In this document: positions 6,347-10,237 of the stretch, piece after piece
Layout of the letters: each line of letters starts with the position of its first letter
Numbering within the stretch: position 1 is the stretch's first letter
Assembly (NCBI GenBank): GCA_020350865.1
Contig: CP070726.1
Coordinates: 1,860,629 to 1,870,865 of the forward strand
DNA: 10,237 nucleotides
Reading direction: 5' to 3'
Source: Thermoplasmata archaeon
GTDB lineage: Archaea > Thermoplasmatota > Thermoplasmata > GCA-020350865
Made by a program: the position numbers and the translations under genes
The notes under the pieces: generated by a model
Databases searched by the model: none
What the model was told of the DNA's origin: nothing
Seen by the model: the letters and a program-made list of their open reading frames with translations, nothing else

Positions 6347-7588
6347 ATGTCAAGGAGCACAAAAATCGGATCAGTCCTGATTGCCATCATTCTACTCTCC
6401 CTTCTGTGGTACCTGATGACCCCGGGATTGAAGCTCGGTGAAGGGGAAGAAGATTACTACGTTCAACTGAATCCGCTGTCTGTTGCGGCCGGTGATGTTT
6501 GCAGCATTCAGATGGACACCAACCTTGAGTCCTTTTCGGTAAAGGTTCCTGAATACATTCTGATTGCCAAGGACGGTATTCTTTGCTCCAATAAAACGGT
6601 GGAATTTGAAACCCAGGTTACCCAGTTGGAGCTCCTCGTTCCCCCAACCGCCGAGGGGCAATTCCCAATCGTTATTGAGAGGGGCTCCTTTGAGGCATCG
6701 TTTGATTTCAAGGTCACAGACGGTACCGGATCAATAGTGTCCGGCGATGATTACTACGACCACATGAGAACCATTACGACAAGGTACGCCAAACGCAGCA
6801 CCGGTTTGCCACACATGTCCCAGGCTGCAGGCTACCTGGAGGACCAGCTATCAAGCTTTGGACTGGAAGCAGAGCAGGTGAGTTTCACCCGGGGGGGGAG
6901 GGAGGTGATCAACGTAATTGGCTATCATCGCGGTGTGGCAAAGCCAAACGAATGGATCGTTCTGGGAGGCCATTACGACATTAAAGAGAAGACGGTGGAA
7001 GGGGCCTATGACAATGCTGCAGGCACGGTTGCGGTTCTCGAGATCGCAAGGGCCGTATCCCGGATGAAGACCGACCGGACCATCGTTTTCTGCCTGTGGT
7101 CAGGTGAAGAGCAGGGCCTGTGGGGCTCTTCACATTTTGTAGACAACATCCCCGATAATGTCACCGTGAAAACATATCTCAACTACGACATGGTGGGGCT
7201 GAACTGGCCCCAGGTTTACCAGCTGAACGTGCTTGTGGGGCCGGATGAGGATGCAAATGAGATAGAAAACCCAATCCTTCTGAATATCAGCAACAGGGTC
7301 ATTAACAATATCCTCAGATATCCTGCAGTGGGCTTCGATGTAAAGGAGACAGGTGAGGGCAGTTCTGATCAGGCCAGCTTCTGGCCCATTGGTGTTCCCA
7401 CCATATATTATGCAGGGGTCATTGTGTATCCAGGCTACCATAACAAGGTTGACGACCTGGCCACAATGGAAGTCATGGCAGGGGGCAGGGGGCGGCTGAA
7501 GGACGGATTCGAGACCGTTGTCTGGGTCTCATACTATACAACATTGTTGCTCGACGACGATGAGCTCGTAAATCAAAAAGAGGTTTGA
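6347..7588 (+). CDS. M28-family zinc aminopeptidase, N-terminally membrane-anchored or secreted
   Basis: 413 residues from ATG 6347. The N-terminus is MSRSTK followed by a hydrophobic stretch (about residues 7-24), so the protein is likely exported or anchored with its catalytic domain outside. Residues 40-125 look like a beta-rich accessory domain. The catalytic domain starts near 135 and has all M28 dizinc ligands in order: H209 (GGHYD), D222 (AYDNAAGT), E254/E255 (WSGEEQGLWG; general base plus ligand), D281 (NYDMVG) and H365 (GYHNKVDD). The family removes N-terminal amino acids from peptides, consistent with peptide scavenging. The ORF opens 12 bases earlier at ATG 6335 (MLYC), but the TATA spacing fits 6347. 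No ribosome binding site is visible, which suggests a leaderless transcript. It is a single gene, convergent with the HdrD-like gene, with no evident link to the redox operons. Confidence 0.92.
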   Translation: MSRSTKIGSVLIAIILLSLLWYLMTPGLKLGEGEEDYYVQLNPLSVAAGDVCSIQMDTNLESFSVKVPEYILIAKDGILCSNKTVEFETQVTQLELLVPPTAEGQFPIVIERGSFEASFDFKVTDGTGSIVSGDDYYDHMRTITTRYAKRSTGLPHMSQAAGYLEDQLSSFGLEAEQVSFTRGGREVINVIGYHRGVAKPNEWIVLGGHYDIKEKTVEGAYDNAAGTVAVLEIARAVSRMKTDRTIVFCLWSGEEQGLWGSSHFVDNIPDNVTVKTYLNYDMVGLNWPQVYQLNVLVGPDEDANEIENPILLNISNRVINNILRYPAVGFDVKETGEGSSDQASFWPIGVPTIYYAGVIVYPGYHNKVDDLATMEVMAGGRGRLKDGFETVVWVSYYTTLLLDDDELVNQKEV

Positions 7589-7589
7589 A

Positions 7590-7626
7590 GCCGTAGGCTA
7601 ATACATCGGGATTGAAACTATACGGC
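7590..7626. terminator. Inverted repeat at convergent gene junction
   Basis: GCCGTA (7590-7595) and TACGGC (7621-7626) form a six-pair stem with a 25-base loop spanning the ends of the peptidase and HdrD-like genes. No T run follows on either strand and the loop is large, so a shared terminator is only a weak suggestion. Confidence 0.2.
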
Positions 7627-8772
7627 CTGATAGGCCAATTGGACGACATCCATTGTTTTTATCAGGTCGTTATCCTGGGCAACATTGTTCAGGTTGAGGT
7701 TGCAGAAAGGGCATGTGGTGATGATCTTCTCGGCACCAGTACTTTGTGCCTCCATGACACGCTCCGTTGCCAGAGCCACAGCAATACTCCTGAAGGCGGC
7801 CACGCACCCGCATCCGGCACCGCAGCATCGGGACAGCTCCCTGCTTCTCACCATCTCCACCAGTGTCACCCCGGGAATGCTGTTTATTACGTTCCGGGGT
7901 GCGTCGAACACCCCAGCTCCCCTGCCCAGATGGCATGAATCGTGAAACGTTACGGTCATGTCAAGGTTTTTTGAAAACTGGAGGCGACCGTCACGTATCA
8001 GCGTTTCAAGAAACTCAGAAACATGGTACAGTTTGAACGGCAGCTCGCCTACGATTTTTGGATACTCGTTCTTTATCGTATTGTAGCACCCAGCACAAGC
8101 AGCCACCAGGGCCTTTGCGCCTGTTTTCTCGATGGTATTGATATTATGGCTGGCAAATTCCTTGATATAGTCGATCTGACCCGTGTTGATACAGATGGAG
8201 CCGCAGCACCACTCATCTGCGCCCAGAATAGTGAAAGGCACGTCCGCCTTGGTAAGGAGTCGGGCAGTTGTTTCGGCCATCTCCTGTTTTCTGTATGCCT
8301 CCGTGCAACCCTGAAAGAACACGATCTCCGGGGTGCTTGATAGTGTCAAATCCTCGGGAAACCATTTCCCCCTGTTCTCGGTTGGTTCGGCAAAGGGATT
8401 CTTATGCTGGTGGATTCTGTCATGCACCTTCTTGTGAGCCTCGATTTGTATGAGTCCCTCTTCGAAAAACCACTCCTTGACCCTCTTCCACAGCTCGTGT
8501 AAAGGTATATTGACGTGACACACTTCCTCGCATGCTCCGCAGCCCGTGCACTGGAACATGCGGGTGATGAACTCCTCGCTAACTTCTATCTCCCTGCGCA
8601 GTATCCTGTCCAATAGGTTCCTTTGGGTCAGCTGCTTGATATAGAATATCTTGCCCCTGGGCGAGGCAGACTCCCATCCGAGCTGCTCGAACATGGGACA
8701 TATTGATGTGCAGTAACCGCACTGCAAACATGAATAAATGTCAAGATCGATACCCTCAATGTTTATGCCCAC
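7618..8772 (-). CDS. HdrD-like iron-sulfur protein (HdrC ferredoxin plus two CCG domains); GlcF/GlpC relative
   Basis: 384 residues. The N-terminus carries two [4Fe-4S] motifs, C15/18/21/25 and C75/78/81/85, as in HdrC. Two complete CCG domains follow: C156, C189-C190, C226/C229 and C280, C316-C317, C354/C357. Both fit the CX31-39CCX35-36CXXC pattern that holds noncubane [4Fe-4S] clusters in HdrB/HdrD. This HdrC-HdrB fusion is the HdrD architecture; GlcF and GlpC subunits of flavin dehydrogenases share it. It would take electrons from the upstream FAD protein and pass them to a quinone-like carrier or a disulfide. Extra cysteines C321 and C323 follow the second CC (CCGAGCGC). Start: GTG 8772 lies inside the end of the upstream gene (10-base overlap), with AGGTGAT three bases before it. 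The gene order fits a coupled two-subunit complex. No membrane segment is seen, so any membrane link needs another subunit. Confidence 0.92.
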   Translation of the reverse strand: MGINIEGIDLDIYSCLQCGYCTSICPMFEQLGWESASPRGKIFYIKQLTQRNLLDRILRREIEVSEEFITRMFQCTGCGACEEVCHVNIPLHELWKRVKEWFFEEGLIQIEAHKKVHDRIHQHKNPFAEPTENRGKWFPEDLTLSSTPEIVFFQGCTEAYRKQEMAETTARLLTKADVPFTILGADEWCCGSICINTGQIDYIKEFASHNINTIEKTGAKALVAACAGCYNTIKNEYPKIVGELPFKLYHVSEFLETLIRDGRLQFSKNLDMTVTFHDSCHLGRGAGVFDAPRNVINSIPGVTLVEMVRSRELSRCCGAGCGCVAAFRSIAVALATERVMEAQSTGAEKIITTCPFCNLNLNNVAQDNDLIKTMDVVQLAYQAV

Positions 8773-10226
8773 TTCATCACCTTTTTATCCTTTGTCATGA
8801 GATGCTTGAATCCGGCCATGAGATTCATGCCAAAATTCATTGCAAAGGCAGGTATGGGAACGCCGAACCTGGTGAGTCCCTCGATTGTCTTTCCGGGATT
8901 CATCACATCATGGGGGTCCATTACGGCCTTGAGGTCGTACATCACAGTGGAACCGGGACCGTACATCCTCTTCAGATTGCCTGAGAAAAAGAGTCCCAAT
9001 CCTGCAGGTCTTCCCCCATGAACGAATGCCAAATCCCCCAGTTTCTTTACAAAAGAAAGGGAAACCATGTTTCTTATCAATTTGCGCTCGTCCGAGAGAT
9101 AGTAGGGCATGAACACAACCGTATTTCTATCTCCCACCATGCCCGTTATCGCCGCCCTAAGCTTCATTTTCTTGATCAGCTTGTATATGTCCTTTGCCAT
9201 CTGGGGCATGCTGTGCGTGGGCACAAAAGCCTCCCCGAGCACGGCAGAGGGCCCCGCTCTTTTGGTGCGCAGCTCATAGAAGCGCTCATCCCATTCGTGC
9301 TCTGCAATCTCCCTGCTTTGTTTTTCGCCGCTCTGCTCCTTTAGGGTCGTATCGATTAACTTTTCTTCTTCGTTCAAAACCTCGGAATCCCCCTCCAGGG
9401 CTATATTCAGCATAGCCCCCACTTCGGGGGTGTGCTCACCCATTCCGATATCATTTAAAAAATCGAAGTGGTTCTTATCCAAAAATGAGATGTGCAGTGG
9501 TAATACCTGGGTTCTTGTTATGTCACGCACCGCCTTTGAAAGCGTCTTTACATCGGGGAAACCGTAGGACAGGGGGCGCAGCTCCTCAGGTGCCGGATAG
9601 ACCTTCATGGTGACCTGGGTGATGATGCCCAGGGTACCCTCCGCCCCGAAGAACACCCTGTTGAGGTCAAAGGAGCCGTGTCCAATCATGCCATCCTTTC
9701 CCGTGACGATGACGCCGCCCGTGGGAAGAACCACCTCCATGGATTCTATATGGTCGATGGCGGCACCGTACTTGTACGAGCCAACTCCGACTCCTCCCGT
9801 GTTGATCCAGCCTCCTATGGTGGCTGCATAGGCACTGCTGGGATAAGACCCAAGTAGATACCCGTTTTTTATCAATATCTCATGCAGCAGCTTCCATGTT
9901 ATACCTGATTCCACTGTTACATGGAGGTTTTCCTCGTCTATATCCAGAACCTTGTTCATCCGCGTCATGTCGATTACTATGCCGCCCTCCACTGGCATGG
10001 CCCCGCCCAGGCCCCATGAAGCACCGCCCCTGGGCACTATTGGGATGCCCTCCTCCACTGCGATCTTGACTATCTCTGCTATCTCCGTTGCACTTTTTGG
10101 CTTTACCACAAGGTCCGGCATCATCTTGAAGCCCATCTCCATCATCTTGGGAAGGGAGGCCAGGTCATGGCTGTACAGGCGTCTTTCGAACGAGTCCACT
10201 CTCACTGTCCTTGAAATCGATCCCAT
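8763..10226 (-). CDS. GlcD-like FAD-dependent oxidoreductase (PCMH-type FAD domain)
   Basis: 487 residues, complete. The FAD-binding PCMH domain occupies about residues 38-213: PRGGASWGLGGAMP (65-78), IDMTRMNKV (85-93), GSYPSS...TIGGWINTGGVGVGSYKYG (126-154) and FFGAEGTLGIIT (192-203). The FAD-oxidase C-terminal domain follows, ending with DLKAVMDPHDVMNPGK (431-446), typical of glycolate oxidase/D-lactate dehydrogenase subunits. Two signature motifs of that family are altered. The metal-binding GHxGDGNxH is GMVGDRNTV (362-370), with both histidines gone. The EHGIG motif region reads HGGRPAGLG (403-411). The substrate is therefore unlikely to be a standard 2-hydroxyacid handled in the usual way. 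The C-terminal tail (450-475) is hydrophobic and could touch a membrane or partner. I see no cysteine in the protein, so electrons must leave through the HdrD-like partner encoded just downstream, with which it overlaps. Confidence 0.9.
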   Translation of the reverse strand: MGSISRTVRVDSFERRLYSHDLASLPKMMEMGFKMMPDLVVKPKSATEIAEIVKIAVEEGIPIVPRGGASWGLGGAMPVEGGIVIDMTRMNKVLDIDEENLHVTVESGITWKLLHEILIKNGYLLGSYPSSAYAATIGGWINTGGVGVGSYKYGAAIDHIESMEVVLPTGGVIVTGKDGMIGHGSFDLNRVFFGAEGTLGIITQVTMKVYPAPEELRPLSYGFPDVKTLSKAVRDITRTQVLPLHISFLDKNHFDFLNDIGMGEHTPEVGAMLNIALEGDSEVLNEEEKLIDTTLKEQSGEKQSREIAEHEWDERFYELRTKRAGPSAVLGEAFVPTHSMPQMAKDIYKLIKKMKLRAAITGMVGDRNTVVFMPYYLSDERKLIRNMVSLSFVKKLGDLAFVHGGRPAGLGLFFSGNLKRMYGPGSTVMYDLKAVMDPHDVMNPGKTIEGLTRFGVPIPAFAMNFGMNLMAGFKHLMTKDKKVMKWA

Positions 10227-10229
10227 CGA

Positions 10230-10236
10230 ACCTCCC
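10230..10236 (-). promoter_or_regulatory. Ribosome binding site for GlcD-like gene
   Basis: On the minus strand GGGAGGT lies three bases before ATG 10226, which confirms this start. The promoter is beyond the window. Confidence 0.65.
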
Positions 10237-10237
10237 T

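Noticed and set aside
7624..7636. GGCC-TGATA-GGCC palindrome as a terminator or site
   Set aside because: It is only four base pairs and lies within the last codons of the HdrD-like gene; chance is a sufficient explanation.

Overview
The window looks like about 10 kb of an anaerobic archaeal chromosome, probably a euryarchaeal or Thermoplasmatota-like lineage. That placement is inferred. It rests on a dense set of heterodisulfide-reductase (Hdr) relatives, a free-standing MvhD-type protein, TATA-box-like promoters with poor bacterial -35/-10 spacing, strong GGAGGT/GGTGAT ribosome binding sites, and frequent AGG/AGA arginine codons. No rRNA, tRNA, transposon, CRISPR array or phage gene was seen.

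Left part (1-5613, + strand): a tightly packed operon of five genes. Three consecutive HdrA-like flavin/iron-sulfur proteins come first; the first is cut by the window edge. They are followed by an MvhD-like [2Fe-2S] electron-transfer protein and an FrhB/FdhB-like protein fused to a cysteine-rich ferredoxin module. The three HdrA paralogues differ in domain content. The second has no ferredoxin domain but carries a five-cysteine cluster after its FAD-binding region. The third has the N-terminal HdrA domain and a C-terminal dicluster ferredoxin. No HdrB or HdrC gene is in this operon.

Middle (5659-7588): a GcvH-like lipoyl carrier protein on the - strand, convergent with the operon. A divergent promoter region of about 270 bp separates it from an M28-family zinc aminopeptidase on the + strand, which has an N-terminal membrane anchor or signal segment.

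Right part (7618-10226, - strand): a two-gene unit. A GlcD-like FAD oxidoreductase lies upstream and overlaps an HdrD-like protein that has two ferredoxin-type clusters and two complete CCG (cysteine-rich) domains.

Functionally, the left operon reads as a soluble electron-confurcating or bifurcating flavoprotein module. Its MvhD and FrhB-like subunits would be the electron entry or exit ports. The right-hand pair reads as a flavin dehydrogenase that passes electrons to an HdrD-type disulfide or thiol-redox subunit. The pair could supply the HdrB-type chemistry the left operon lacks, but that link is inferred. The most unusual points are the HdrA triplet, the added cysteine cluster in the second HdrA, the loss of both signature motifs in the GlcD-like protein, and a lone lipoyl carrier between two Hdr-type clusters.
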